DNA from: Pseudoscleropodium purum
Taxonomy: Eukaryota > Streptophyta > Bryopsida > Hypnales > Brachytheciaceae
Length of the DNA stretch: 64,000 nt
Assembly: GCA_963969395.1 (NCBI GenBank)
Contig: OZ017797.1
Location: 10,850,001 to 10,914,000 of the forward strand
Direction: 5' to 3'
Shown one piece after another: positions 1-12,440 of this stretch (the stretch's first letter is position 1; each line of letters begins with the position of its first letter). The notes below the pieces were generated by a model. It was not told the DNA's origin and made no database searches. It saw nothing but the letters and a program-made list of their open reading frames with translations. The position numbers and the translations under genes were made by a program.

Positions 1-376
1 TTTGATCTAGACTGAGCAAAGAGCCAAAGACTGCTAAAGAGGATATGAAAAAGGCTAGGGCACAATCATTTGGAGAGTTAAAAAATGCAAATATATTCCA
101 TGTATTCAAAGCAAACATACTTGAAATGAGAAATATACAAAAACAAGTGGTACAAGTAAAATTCAATGATCTTGTAGAAAATGATACAACAAACTTGGAA
201 GATACAAATATTGGAGATGAAACAAAAATAGACTGTGAAAAAAAGATCAAAGCTATGTTGCATGAAGCTATAATTTGAATTCACATAATGTTGGCAAAAA
301 GTTATTACATGTACCATCTTACAAAAACAATATAGGTCGCATTTCCTGTGGACTCTAGTTATGACATAGAAGAATA
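1..376. other. AT-rich left edge, no gene recognised
   Basis: A short open frame of 77 codons lies at 45-278 (+). It is Lys/Asn/Glu-rich and matches no family I recognise. Base composition is the same as the surrounding noncoding DNA. I treat it as chance or as decayed transposon sequence. Confidence 0.4.
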
Positions 377-1591
377 CTAGAGGTTATCAATGAGACAATC
401 CATTTGATGATCTACTTTTTCTAGCAATTTGTTGAACTTACCTAAATGCTCCAACATTATTGCTCCATTGTCTACCATTTTCCCCAAATAAAGTAAAGCT
501 TGATTTTGGAATTTGGCCTTCTTTGGAGGTGGTAAAGTTTTAAATTGGGAGGCATATTCATGTGACAAATTTTAAGATGCATCAGGAGCTACATCTTTGT
601 TATCATCTTGTATACTACCATTTATAGTGTCCATTGTAGTTGTATTCACATGCTTCATAATAGATCTTGTTTGATGCCACCATTGATCTAAAAAGTCATA
701 GAACTTACATTCATGTTTGTCATTCTCCGAGACTAAATTAGCAAGCTTGTTTTCTTTTTAAGACTTGAAAATGGCCTTGAAATTCTTCTTACATGCTTCA
801 GAAGTGTAGGAAAATTTAGGAATTGCAACAAGCATTCACGCTTGAAGTCAGATTCATATATCTACACTTGCATAGTATTAAGCATATAATTAGAGAAGTA
901 AATGTTTCTATATGCTTAAGCATATAAAAATGCTCCAAAAAAATGCTTTAACTGTTAGAAATGACTTTGACAAAATACATGCAACAATTTATATAACTAA
1001 ACAATAGAAGTTAGGATAGTAAAGAATTCAAAATTGAACACATATATGATTGAAATATATTTTCATACCTTAATTATGGTCGAATTAGTTTGTGCTAAGA
1101 CATATGTGAGGCTATAAAAATTGTAGTCATGAAATGGACATTGGTAAATCAATACAAAATTGCATGCATTAAAATGATTTCCAAAAATTCAATTCAATTT
1201 ATAATCATTTGAAAAAAATACTCCAAAACCCCTAAAAGACATAACAAATAATTTCCAACACGTATCATTGAATTAATGAATTTAGACACTCAATGTAAAA
1301 ATTATAGGTCTTTAAAATTAAAGAAGTCCAAAAATGCTAACAAAAGAAAATTTAACCATAATGAATGAACGGCATATCTTGTTTTTTAACATTTTTTTCA
1401 AACTTTGCATGTATTTTGCCTCGAATTGCAATAAGTTGCTCAACATCACTATCCAACCAATTTTTCTACTTTTCTTCCATATCTTCTTCTTCAACCTTCA
1501 CTTTTTTGGTTCTCTTCTTAGTTAAAGCCTTTTTTTTTGCAGGTCTACGTCTTCCTTTCCTTGTGGGGTTCAACAATCTAACAATCTTCAT
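377..1591 (-). pseudogene. Decayed Myb/SANT-like (trihelix-type) DNA-binding protein
   Basis: Read on the minus strand from an ATG at 1591, the sequence first gives a basic, NLS-like N-terminus (RKGRRRPAKKK, then KKRTKKVK). An acidic linker follows, then a helix of the form NWLDSDVEQLIAIRGKI. After a gap of about 0.5 kb, probably an intron (roughly 835-1330), the frame resumes as TSEACKKNFKAIFKS and then HECKFYDFLDQWWHQ. The Trp-Leu...Val...Leu-Ile...Arg pattern and the later CKKxFxxIFK...FYD..DxWW block are what I expect of plant trihelix or Myb/SANT-like domains, including those carried by Harbinger-type transposons. The last open part (377-568) looks helical. In-frame stops occur at 1466-1468 (TAG), 758-760 (TAA) and 572-574 (TAA), so the gene is broken. 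Intron borders are not certain. It could be a decayed transposon ORF or a decayed host transcription factor. Confidence 0.6.
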
Positions 1592-2040
1592 ATTCTTCTA
1601 CTTCCTTTCCTTCAACATTTAGATTGTTCTCACATAGTTCAATTTCTCCAATCAAGGTCCTACTAGTTGAAAAAAGATGTTGAATGTAGGACCTGAATGC
1701 ACTCTCACTTTGAGTTCGAGGTCTAAAAAAATTCTCACTATTCACATAGTTCTCTTCTTGGTTGCAAGTAAACGAAAGTTATAAGAAATTAGCCATCTTT
1801 AGGGAGGAAAAGAACAAAAAAGAAGTTCTTCCTACAATACAAGCTCTACAAACACGTCATTGACAATTAGAAGATGACATGAAATTCAATGGCAATGCAT
1901 CTATTTTAGCAAACAATGAATTAAAATCCAATGCAAAAAAATTTTGGAACATAAAAAATGACATACAACCTGTAAAGCACATTTAGAATGAAAATGCAAT
2001 AATAAGAAACGTTGCAAAAAATTCATGTAAGAATGAACCT
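1592..2040. other. No gene seen; possible upstream remnant of the pseudogene
   Basis: On the minus strand a broken frame begins near 1795 (MANFL, then a stop) and continues as a hydrophilic segment towards the pseudogene, in a shifted frame. It may be decayed upstream coding sequence. Nothing else is recognisable. Confidence 0.35.
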
Positions 2041-2205
2041 CCTTGCACTAAAAAGCCACTTAGTCACTCAAATCTTATTGGATTGATGCTAAATTTGAAC
2101 AATAAGAACTAGACAGGTATGTACAACTTCTTCAACAAAATTTATTGAAAATGGACACTTGAAGAGGAAGAAACAAGATGCCAAAGTTTCACTTTTAAAT
2201 TATTA
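2041..2205 (+). repeat. Direct repeat copy 1, left of hAT element 1
   Basis: About 165 bp that match 2534-2698 with scattered substitutions. Shared landmarks are CTCAAATCTTATTG, CAAAATTTATTGAAAATGG and ACACTTGAA followed by an AAGATGCC block. The two copies flank the hAT element at 2226-2514. Confidence 0.75.
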
Positions 2206-2225
2206 CCCTAACCTAATGTAAGGCT

Positions 2226-2514
2226 CAGGGTTGACGAATCTCTACGTCCGCCCGAAAAAAGCATCTGTAACCCGGATGTTTGGACGCAGCGTCCCTCTCG
2301 CCGTCGGAAAGCGGACGGCCCGAGGCGAACGCCTAGATCGTGCGGACCACATCAGTCCGCGTGTCGATCGGATGGCCGTAATCGGGCAGACGGGCGGACG
2401 GGGCGGATGGGAGACAGGCGGACGCTGCGTCCGCCGGGACCGCGAATGTCAGCGGACGTTGCGGATACAGCGTCCGCGTTCAGACATCCGCATCCAGACG
2501 TCGTGTCAACCCTG
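2226..2514 (+). mobile_element. hAT-like miniature transposon, copy 1 (289 bp)
   Basis: The element starts CAGGGTTGAC and ends GTCAACCCTG, a perfect 10-bp terminal inverted repeat. It is flanked by a perfect 8-bp direct duplication GTAAGGCT (2218-2225 and 2515-2522). An 8-bp target duplication with CAGGG-type ends is the hallmark of the hAT superfamily. The interior is strikingly GC- and CpG-rich against AT-rich surroundings. It carries many CGGAC/GTCCG motifs, including the hairpin GGCGGAC-GCTGC-GTCCGCC near the middle. The open frame inside it is a composition artefact; no transposase is encoded, so it is non-autonomous. It is related to the copies at 10603-10979 and 49443-49635. Confidence 0.9.
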
Positions 2515-2533
2515 GTAAGGCTAAACCTCTTTC

Positions 2534-2698
2534 TATTAAAATGCTAATCAATAACTCAAATCTTATTGTATTGATGCGAAATTTAGACCATAGAAACTAG
2601 ACAAATATGGGCAACTTTTCCAACAAAATTTATTGAAAATGGACACTTGAAAAGGAATAAATAAGATGCCCAAGTTTACTTTTATCAAGTTGGGAATG
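2534..2698 (+). repeat. Direct repeat copy 2, right of hAT element 1
   Basis: Partner of 2041-2205 in the same orientation and similar along its length. The repeat pair is diverged, whereas the target duplication of the element between them is perfect. The duplication therefore probably came first. Confidence 0.75.
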
Positions 2699-5600
2699 TT
2701 TTTTACAAACATCAAAATGACTAGCCCAAAGTCCAAAATTCACCAAGAGCTTAACGAAACAACTTACAAAAATAAAGATTTCCAAGGAGCAATGCAAAGC
2801 AAAAGGAAAACACCTCTCATGGTAGTGCAAATTGTACCATGAAGAGTTCTAACGGTACTGTAATTTGCATAGATAGAAATATTATTTTAATCAAAGTGGG
2901 TGTTCTCTAGAGGCCAGTTTCTTGTTCAAGAGGTTGAGTTTAGCCAAGAAATTAGACCTCTGAAGAAGAACTTTTACAAAAAGTACTACCACATAGGCAA
3001 CTATGTCATTTTTTCATCCATACTTGAAGTTCTCCACTAGACAAGTCTTGTCCATAGTCTAAACCTAATCTAGTGAAGAACTAAATTTGTTTAAATCATA
3101 TTGTTCCATTTTCCTACAATTCTTGACTGGTGCATTTTTTTATTGGAGTCTAAAGTGGCTCTAAAGCCAAAATGCCTCTGGTATTCTTCATTGCCAACTA
3201 TAAATATATAAGAAAAATGTTTATATTTCTAGTACATCTTCTATATAGAAAATACTATACATAATGCATACACATAACGATGAAGCCCTTAAGTATATAG
3301 CCGTTGTAAACATAATCTATTGATGGTGCTTTTAGAATGCCATTTTTCCATACAATACCAAACATCTATACCCATACTATATTCAAAATATGTGGTTCAA
3401 CTACATCTTACAAAATGCATGACTAATAAGAAATACATCATGTCAAGAATTATAACAAAACATACATTCTATTGTTACAAAGCATTAAAAAAAACTTTTT
3501 ATTCAATGTCTAAGATGTCAACAATTCATATAATTTATATAATCTTATTTACAAATCTTATATAAGCATATGAAACCTCTACCTTTCTTAAGCAATATGA
3601 TTTTTTTCGTCCAAGATGTAGACAATAATGCATAATTTTAATTGCATCTATTATTTCTACTTTTATACAAGAATCAACACTTACTATTGTATGTAGTCCC
3701 GTCACTTCTTCTTTCTCAAGTCGATTTTTTTTAGTATATCTATCTGTGAATGTAGTACATATTTTCTAGTTTAAATACTTGCTGAAACTAAAGTGGTAGT
3801 TCATTACGCAGTAGTGACTAATAAATTGCACATGGCAAAACATGAAAATAAAAATACAATCATCTAGAAAGTATCATATTATTTCTACAAAAATTTGACC
3901 TTTGTTGTTTCCTTTGAAACCTTTATCAAACTTTGTACCTTGCTTATACTTACCTTGTGAGGTTGAAGTGGGTCTACTTCATACTTTGTGCTTTGCTTAC
4001 ACTTTCCCTTACTGTATTTCACTTATGTTACAACAAATACCAAAACATTAGCAGAACTTATGATTCTATGTATATTGAACATTATATTCGGCACACCAAT
4101 TTACCTATATTTGTCGCAATGTTTGTTGCAATATTAAAACATTGTTCTGTCTCTAATTTTTTTGAACATGTCATATATAACAATGAACTAAAAATTAAAT
4201 TTCACTAAATAGAAGCAAAAATTGACCTCTATCATTTGATTCTATAGTAATTATTGCATGTGATAGCTTTATCTCTTGTGGATTTTTCGTCTCTTCAATG
4301 CAAGTGGACTCCGATATAACTACGACAACATCACTAATGTTCATCAACATATAGACATTATTTTCTTTGTCAAGAATTTGTTCTTTAATGTCATTCAAGA
4401 AATTATCTAATGTTTCTTTTATCTGAACTTCAACGTATGATTCTTATTTGTTATGCATAATAGTTGCAACAATCTCATGTTAGGCATGTACAAAATCAGA
4501 GTACTCTTTAGAAAGTTACTCATAATCAACACTTGTAAGTTTTATAGCATCTTTTTTAGATTCTATTAATGGTATCAATACATTAAATGACAGTAATATT
4601 CATAGTAGCGTTGGCTTGTCAAGAAATGCTCCCCTATTGAATTATTCATTATCTTCAACAAATTCATTATCTTTGTCATGTTAGGCATAGACACGTTGAT
4701 TGGTACTTTGGTAGTCTTCAATTGCTCAAAAATTGCAATAACATGTCTTCAACTCATTTTTGTAATGCATCCCTTCTCTCTAAGCATACAACCCTTCTTT
4801 CTAACTCCATGACTTGTATGCACACATTGAAAATGCCTTCGTCATTATGTATTATTGGTTTGTACTTTTCAGCCTCCAATTGGTTAAACTCCTTTGGAAC
4901 TTCTTCATCAATCTTTATCGAATAGGGCTCTCGTTTCAAAAATTAAACTTATCCAAGAAAAAAAAAATAAAAGTGATATAATTAAGACATCTAAGGAATA
5001 GACTAACTTGAAGAATTTTAAAACACTGAAATAAAAAAAGTTATAATAACTATGGTTATTTTTTAATTCAAAATATCTTGGACAAAACTATACATTTTAA
5101 CCACGTAAAGGAAGTCGTAGAATCATTCATGATATTGAATCTTCCAAACACACATCTATTCAAGTAGATGTATATCCACACGTGCAATGCAAAGATTATG
5201 ACTTTTATTAATTTTGAGATTACTGTTGTTTGAATTGCCTTTATTTGGGTTGTTTTAGAACCTTTCCCTCTTATATTGAGTGCATTTGTTGTGATTTATA
5301 CATTGATATAGTGATTTTTTGTCTTGCAATCATTATGTTCCATTGGTTTAAATTGAATCCAATAGGTCTTGATTCCTCAACACCTATCATTTTATTGATT
5401 GGAAATGCATTGCAATGAGGTACTTTATAATATGAGAATAAAAAAAATTTGAAACCACTTTATGCTTGAACCTTTTTATTTACCAATCTACAAGCAATAC
5501 ATCTCTAAAATTAGAACACTTTTGTTTCACGAGACCTAAACAATATACTTGGACTAAAGTCGTCAATTACTAAACAATTGTACAACACAAGAAAAACACT

Positions 5601-7449
5601 CTTGTAAACATTGAAAAATTCAGTAAACAAAAATTAAATAGTCATAATAGACAAGTTTCTATGTCAACAATGATGTATTGTTCAACATGATTTCAACATA
5701 CATGACATCAATTAATTCAATACGACTCACTTTCTGATTCACAAAATCCCCTTTGAATAATGAAATTCAATTATCTATACTATTGAGAAGTAGTCATTGC
5801 CCATGTACTAACACTATGTATAGAAGTTCAGAGCATACTAGCATATAGGTGATTGAAAAAACATCTCTTGATAGAAAAAAATTGTGCGTATCAATTGCAA
5901 GTAAAATCCAAATCATTTGCATACAACTTCACGTCAACTATGAGGGATTTTTTTTGGGTCCATTCTCAAATACATTGACAAATGGACATTCATGCATTTA
6001 AAAAGAAAGTTAGAAGGCCAACTATTTTATTGTAAAGAAAGAAAAATCTACAAAACAAAATTAATACAAACATAAATCACATATAGAAAATGAAAAAACG
6101 CATTTAGGATTATATACAATTCTAAATTAAAAATCAATATAATCAATTAATGAGATTTGAATAGCCTACATTGAGTTTACAAAATCTAAGGGCTACATGA
6201 CAAGGTAGTTATTATGCCCTCTTCAACTTTGTCAGAATTCTATGCATTGAATAACTTGATTTGTCAAATTTACATCCAATTGAACTTCAACAATTTCTAA
6301 ATAAGTAAATAATGAAAAAAAAGGAAAATGACAAAGGCAATGTATGATCAATACATTTGTAGTTCTTAGTAACACCAAGTGATTAGAATGCAATTCAATT
6401 TTTAGATTTTCATTTCTTTTAACAATGAGCATACACTAGATAAGTTTAGAATAGTGATCCTTTCATTAGTGATGTCCTTTAGTTCTATAATACACTTTTT
6501 TTGAAAGAATCATTTTTCAGTTGGAACTCAACTAGAAATTTTACTGTAATCAACAATAATTGAGAAAATTACATATTGAGTTAGAATTTCAAGTGGACAA
6601 CGCATTCAAGCAAAAGAAGTTGCTCCCTAAAATCCTTGAAATGAAGCTGCTCCTTGAAAAGAACAAAATAGAGTTGCTCCTTGAAATCCTGAGACCATTT
6701 CTTGCAAACTCTAGTCACTTACCATTGGCAATCTCTCTTTTTGTAATTTTACTAATGTTGCAAAAAAATTCCACAAAAAAACTACCATATCAAGATACAA
6801 GAAATACATTTCTAAAGTACTGATTGAAGGGATTAGCCTGACAAGTATAAAACAAGGACTTCCGAAACCCTAGAATGATGAAGTTGTTGCTATGTTAAGT
6901 AATCTTACGGACTCAATCCTTCATGAATTGAAAATTCACAATAGATTGTCGCCAATTTCTCTTGTAATTCTTGATGGCCAAGTCCTTTCATTACAGTTTT
7001 AAAAGATGGAGGACACTCTTGCAAATTCAATAGCATTGTTCAATTCCTAGGGTGGAGAAGAGAGGCAAAGTGACATTGATATTAACTAATGGTCATTGTT
7101 CTCCAAATCAAAAATACTATAGAAGAAAGCACGCCAAATCTTAAGGAATCCACATCACCACTCTATAAGATTCAAAAACATGTCAAGTGGCTAGTTTGGA
7201 GGAAAACAAAGGGTGGTTTTTGAAATGTTTTGAACGTTTATAATCACCCATATTCTCTATAGTAGGTGGTGGTTTAATCACTTTAAGTCTTATAAAAAAC
7301 CTTATTTTATAGTTGTTCACAATTCATTTAAAGTTGCAACTGATCATATATATTTAAGATTGTTGCTTGTTATTTAATGTAAGTTTTCATATTCTTCTTT
7401 AGTTTCCTCAACTTTTTTTACAAGTCACATGTGTATGATTATAGCCATA
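2699..7449. other. AT-rich intergenic DNA, no gene recognised
   Basis: Only short, stop-riddled frames are present. Two minus-strand frames (4195-4398 and 4754-4939) have a hydrophilic, coiled-coil-like look, but no ATG-bounded frame joins them and I recognise no family. The frame at 6560-6823 (+) is Lys/Leu-rich and contains near-repeats of a GCTCCTTGAAA unit. Probably decayed transposon DNA. Confidence 0.5.
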
Positions 7450-7650
7450 TTTAGTGTCAGAAATAGGTACTTAGGATCATAATCTTTGCAAAGTCATAAC
7501 TAATTCAATATTGGTTGGAAAAAATTATGAAACCACTTCTATTACATGTCACATCTATTTTTCTTTCTCTGAAAATCTTTGTATTTACGAAAGTTTATAA
7601 AAAAGACAAATTGGCCCTTAAATCGTTGCTTTAAGAGTAGACTATCGTAC
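7450..7650 (+). repeat. Dispersed repeat family R4, copy 1
   Basis: Diverged match to 34760-34965 in the same orientation. Shared blocks include AAATAGGTA, CATAACTAATTCAA, TATGAAACCACTT and CATCTATTTTTCTTTCTCT. No coding capacity is seen. The family is unknown to me. Confidence 0.6.
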
Positions 7651-10594
7651 ACCACAAGTACAAATTGGATTAGAGGTGTCTTTATAAAAAAAAGGACCAA
7701 TAAACTTATAAAATCCAATGGTCCTAGCTAGGAATAGGATAACTCCCTTGATGATCATCCTATATAGAACCTTGTACCTGATTATTGTAGTTATGCGTTT
7801 GTTGACTCTACATTATAGGTTTAAATCCTATTTGTTTCACTTATAGGGTTTATATGATTTATAAGGTCACCTAACCATTCTTTTGTCAACAACATGAAGA
7901 TCACCACTACTACAATTTGCCTTAAATTTGGTATATGGGTTGTGGAGCTGATGCTCGTAAGTTACATACCAACTACTTGGCCACTACTTGTCATCAATTC
8001 CTAATATTAATCTTAAACTTGATTAAATTACACTCTTGTTGTATTGATGTGTACAATCCACATATATCTTTTTCTAGGAAATAGTGCCCACTCTTTGATT
8101 TTTCTCATTTTCATCTTTAATTCTCTAAGGATTTTATAGAAGCGACCAACTTTGAGAAATACATATGAAAACGATTTTGATAAGTATCTGTGTGGTTATT
8201 TTTTTGTTTTTGCAAATAAATTAGAGGAAAAATGAATCTTCAAATAGACCTTCACAATTCTCCTTATATACCCCTTTGATTGCTTTAAAATTGTCCTTTT
8301 GTATTTAGAATAGTTACTATTCTCGTATCTATATGCATCCTCGTAATGTCAAGGTTGATAGTACGTGTTAAATGTAATTGGGCAAAAATTGCATGTACTA
8401 AAGGGAAGTAGGGGCCGAGGTACACGAAAAAACAATTTAATATATGTGATACTTTGAAATTCTAATTTTTTTTATTCAAGCACTAATTGTTATGTGTATG
8501 TTAAATCTAGGTACTACAGTTGTAAACAAACCATGAGCCAAAGTTGTAGTCCACTAAAAACTTAATATAAAAGGCTTCTTTGCAACAATATAAATTGGTC
8601 ACTTGGTCAAGCATCACATTTTCAAAAAGAAATTTATTTCATCATAATAGATTGTATATCTAGTTAGGGTTGTATATAAAAGTGTTACCCACATGCAATA
8701 GACAAAGTTGATTGAATTGATAGCATAAATAACTTAAAATAAATTCTATATAGGATATTATTATAATTGACAATTTGAGAAGAATCATTATAGAATACTC
8801 CTTGGAATAATATTTTAGAATTGATACACAAATGAAAGTTAAAAATTTATAGATTCCATCTATAATTTTGTAGAATTTGATTCACCAATACTATCATCAA
8901 TATTTTATAATAATATTTGAAGATTGAAATAAAAAATTCCTTCTAAATTTGAATATAAAAAAAACCATAACATTTTTTTTGCAATAGATCTCAAATGAGA
9001 TACTCTTAATTTGGTGATTCTTTGAATTTTATGTGCTAATTAAATCTATGACCTCATTATTTGCAAGGGCACTTTTGAACTAAAGTCAATGGAATTTTGG
9101 CTTGGTTAATAGCTTGACAAACTTCTATATTTTGGAAAAATATATACTATATAGTAACAATAAATTCAACTAGTTAAAATAATATAAACTAAAGATCATA
9201 TTGTAAATTTGGTTGCCCAATCTTTTCTAAAAATATAGGCTTCAAAAGCAATTATTCCTCTTTGAATGACAAAAACTAATAAAATAATCAATTAATCGGC
9301 TTCCACCTTGTATCCATCTTTAATACAATTAGAATAGAAAATTGGATTATACTTTTGCCAAACTTGGTGAGACTTGCATGTACTATGCAAAATTCACACT
9401 AGATATTCACACTTTCTCGTCAAAAAAGTAGTTCTTGTCCTACCCCATCTAGCCCTAAAAAAACAGCTACAATTGTTATGACCTTTAGGCCCATTTGAGG
9501 TTCATATTCTCTCTAATGTCACAATTTTGTTTCTCTAGATTAGGGTAGAATGAATAATTCTTCATCGTTCCTATGGCCTTATATAGTGATTGCAACAAAT
9601 TCTTGTACACTTATATGTTACATAGTACATTGATTTGTTTTCTAGACACAACTTCTACACCCTAGCTACAAATCATTGAAAATTTGTAGATGAAGCATGC
9701 ACAACCCTTTGCCTAAATTTCTTGCAAATTTTCAAAAATGTTTTATTAAGTTTGCATACTTTGTTTGTGCTGCTTTTCAATCTTGACCTTGATCAACTAA
9801 GTTTGGTGAGACCTAGTTCTAATTATATATTTAATTTTGTTGAAACCTACTTTTAGTCTTAGTTTTTGCATTTGCTTACACTACTACTATATATTATTAC
9901 TATCAACTTGAACATCAGCCATAATATATTAGTGGAGCTTTAACATTTAGAAGATTGAAACCTATTTGTTCTATGTTAACTTTTAGTTACCTCCACTTTT
10001 GGTTATTCACGTTTCCAATCTGGCTTTGTAAGAAATACATTTGATATTTAGGATGGAATATTTATAGTATGACAACTTGACCCTTATGATGTCATTAAAA
10101 TTAGACATCATCTACTAGTCATTTTGACACCTATTGACACATGTAATTAGAAGTTCATAATTCCACACATATAAGGGCTAAAGTGGTTTTAGATGAGGGT
10201 ATATTAGGTGTAGAATTGATGTATGAATTGTTTCTTTGACTGTTGGTTTGCTTTCAAATTTGTATTATTCTTTGTTGTTGTCTTAATTTGAGTTGTTTGT
10301 TAATGTACTCACTATTTGGTTTTGAATGTGACTTTTTAATCGCTAGTCAATGGTATTTGCTACTATTTGTATAATAATGTAACGGTAGTCAGTGCTATTC
10401 CAAAGCTATTGGTATTTGTTGCTTATCCAAAGATATTGATGTTCAATGTTGTTAACCTGTTCATGGTTTAAATAATCATTTTTATTTAGAGACGATTTTA
10501 ATTTCTCACACAAGTGTTGAGCTTCATGGCAACTTAGAATGATTTAACAAAGTTGTTATACGATGTTCACTAGAAGTGAAAACAAACCTAGTAA
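7651..10594. other. AT-rich intergenic DNA, nothing recognised
   Basis: No frame of useful length, no strong palindrome and no gene-like composition shift. Confidence 0.5.
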
Positions 10595-10602
10595 GGGCCT
10601 TT

Positions 10603-10979
10603 TAGGGTTGACAAGACGGTTGGACATCCGGGATGTCCGACCGCGGACGTCCGGATGCGGACACTGTATCCGCAGCGTCCGCTGACATTCGCAAGTCTAG
10701 CAGACGCAACGTCCGCCGCGCCCGACGTCGCCGTCCGCCTCGACCGTGTGACTGCTCCGACCGCTAACCATCTCCTCCATCCGCTTCCCCGACCACCCTA
10801 TTCCAACCGTCCCGCAGTCGCCCGTCTGCCCCACCCGTCCGCCCATCTCGTCCGCCCCACCCATCTGTCACGGCTGAGGTGTCCGCTTTCCGACGGCGGA
10901 AAGGACACTGCGTCCGTGCGGACGGACGTCCGGGTTACAGACGCCTTTTTCAGGCAGACGTAGAGATTCGTCAACCTTG
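10603..10979 (-). mobile_element. hAT-like miniature transposon, copy 2 (377 bp, inverted)
   Basis: This copy is inverted relative to copies 1 and 3. Its right end, read on the minus strand, starts CAAGGTTGACGAATCTCTACG and matches the left end of copy 1. The left end reads TAGGGTTGACAAGACGG, which pairs with the right end of copy 3. Each outer end carries one substitution from the CAGGGTTGAC consensus. A perfect 8-bp target duplication GGGCCTTT flanks it (10595-10602 and 10980-10987). It is the longest of the three copies and has the same CGGAC/GTCCG-rich, CpG-rich interior. The open frames through it are composition artefacts. Confidence 0.88.
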
Positions 10980-10987
10980 GGGCCTTT

Positions 10988-12299
10988 TTAGCTGTGGCAA
11001 GATTTGGTGATATTGTATGAACTAAAAAAGCTAAATCCAAATTTGGGGAAATCAAGCAAGTTTCGAACAATTGGAGGTTTATTTTAACTCCATTAACAAT
11101 GGGACAAACATGTTCAAGAAAAACTCATGAATGAATGACATTTTGGATATTGCAATGTATAAATCTTAAATTAATCTAATTGTCGACAATATTGATTCTT
11201 GTATGTTACACATTCTTGAATAACTTCATTGCATTGCATTCTTTTGAATTCTTTTCTTTGCATTTGAATATCAATACAAAGGTTATACTTAAAGTAGTTT
11301 CTTGAAAATCTTAGTTCACGGTTTGAGATTCATGTTAACACGAAGTTTCTTGTGGTTACATATATGTTTGTAAGAAAAAACAATAGTTCAATTGGATGTA
11401 TCATTGTAGTCTTAGTTACTATTTTAGATTATATATTAAACTCCTTAGGCACTTGGTAAGAACACTCCAATACAAATATCTTTCTCTATAGATGATTAGA
11501 TGCTATATTGTTATGGTTCATTTTTAAAAATTACTTCTCTTTTTATAATTGATATATTTTGTAAATAAATTGATGGTATTCATTGTGACATCTGACATAA
11601 TCAATGCTTATAAGCATTAAATATCAATGCTCAATGAATTACTTGTGAAAGTTAAGAAGTTTATTAATTGTGCATTATAATATGGATTGTCATCAATTTT
11701 AGTGTCCGTTGTGTCTTAAAGAAGTTTTCTCTTAATTTTGAAATTCCCATCAAAGTGCATTCAAATTTTTAAATGTTAATTTCATTAATGTTGATACGGA
11801 AGAGTGGATATATAATTACTAGCATTTTCAAGCTTAACATATAAGCAATATATAATTGACATCATTCTAACAATATATAAATAATATCATCAAAATTAAA
11901 TTGAGTAATATTTAATGTGCGTTCGAACATGGTGTTCCACATTGGTGGATTTCCCAATTCCAAACAAAAACTCTCTTCTTTGACTTTTCATGTGATGAAT
12001 TGAGAATTTTTGTTAGAAAATCAAATGGATTTGCATTTTTTTTTCTTCTTCAAAAATCTCACCATTTGTCCATAGATTTCTTTTCCAAGACACATATAAA
12101 AACTTTGATCACACAATCAAAATGCGACAATTTTAAAATTGTCATACTTAGGGTAGAAGGTCATTTCGGTCCAAACATTGCTTTGGATTTATCTCCATGT
12201 GAATTCATTATTCTATAATCATATTAGATAGTGTCTCTTTTAAACTCATTGTAACAAACTGTCACAATGAGTTCAAAATTTTTTTCTTTTAATTCCTTT
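10988..12299. other. AT-rich intergenic DNA, nothing recognised
   Basis: No supported gene. A short hairpin near 12245-12275 pairs AACTCATTGT with ACAATGAGTT. Nothing else stands out. Confidence 0.5.
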
Positions 12300-12307
12300 T
12301 ATTCTCT

Positions 12308-12440
12308 CCCCCCCCCCCCCCCCCCCCAATCAATTGAAATATAATTTAAATTCATTTTTTTCAATATCCCCACCCTCTCCTCCACAATCAATTCAAAAAT
12401 AATTTAAATTCAATTTTTTTTAGTACACCCTCCTTCCTCT
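12308..12440 (+). repeat. Poly-C run followed by a two-copy tandem repeat
   Basis: A run of 20 C at 12308-12327 is followed by CAATCAATTGAAATATAATT. The block then recurs as CAATCAATTCAAAAATAATT (from about 12382), so two related units of about 60 bp are present. Each unit is preceded by a C-rich tract and ends in T-rich sequence. Confidence 0.7.

Noticed and set aside
2231..2518. Open frame inside hAT element 1, and similar ones at 10655-10963 and 49331-49570
   Set aside because: They arise from the GC-rich interior and cross the element ends. The frames are not conserved between the three copies and have no transposase motifs.
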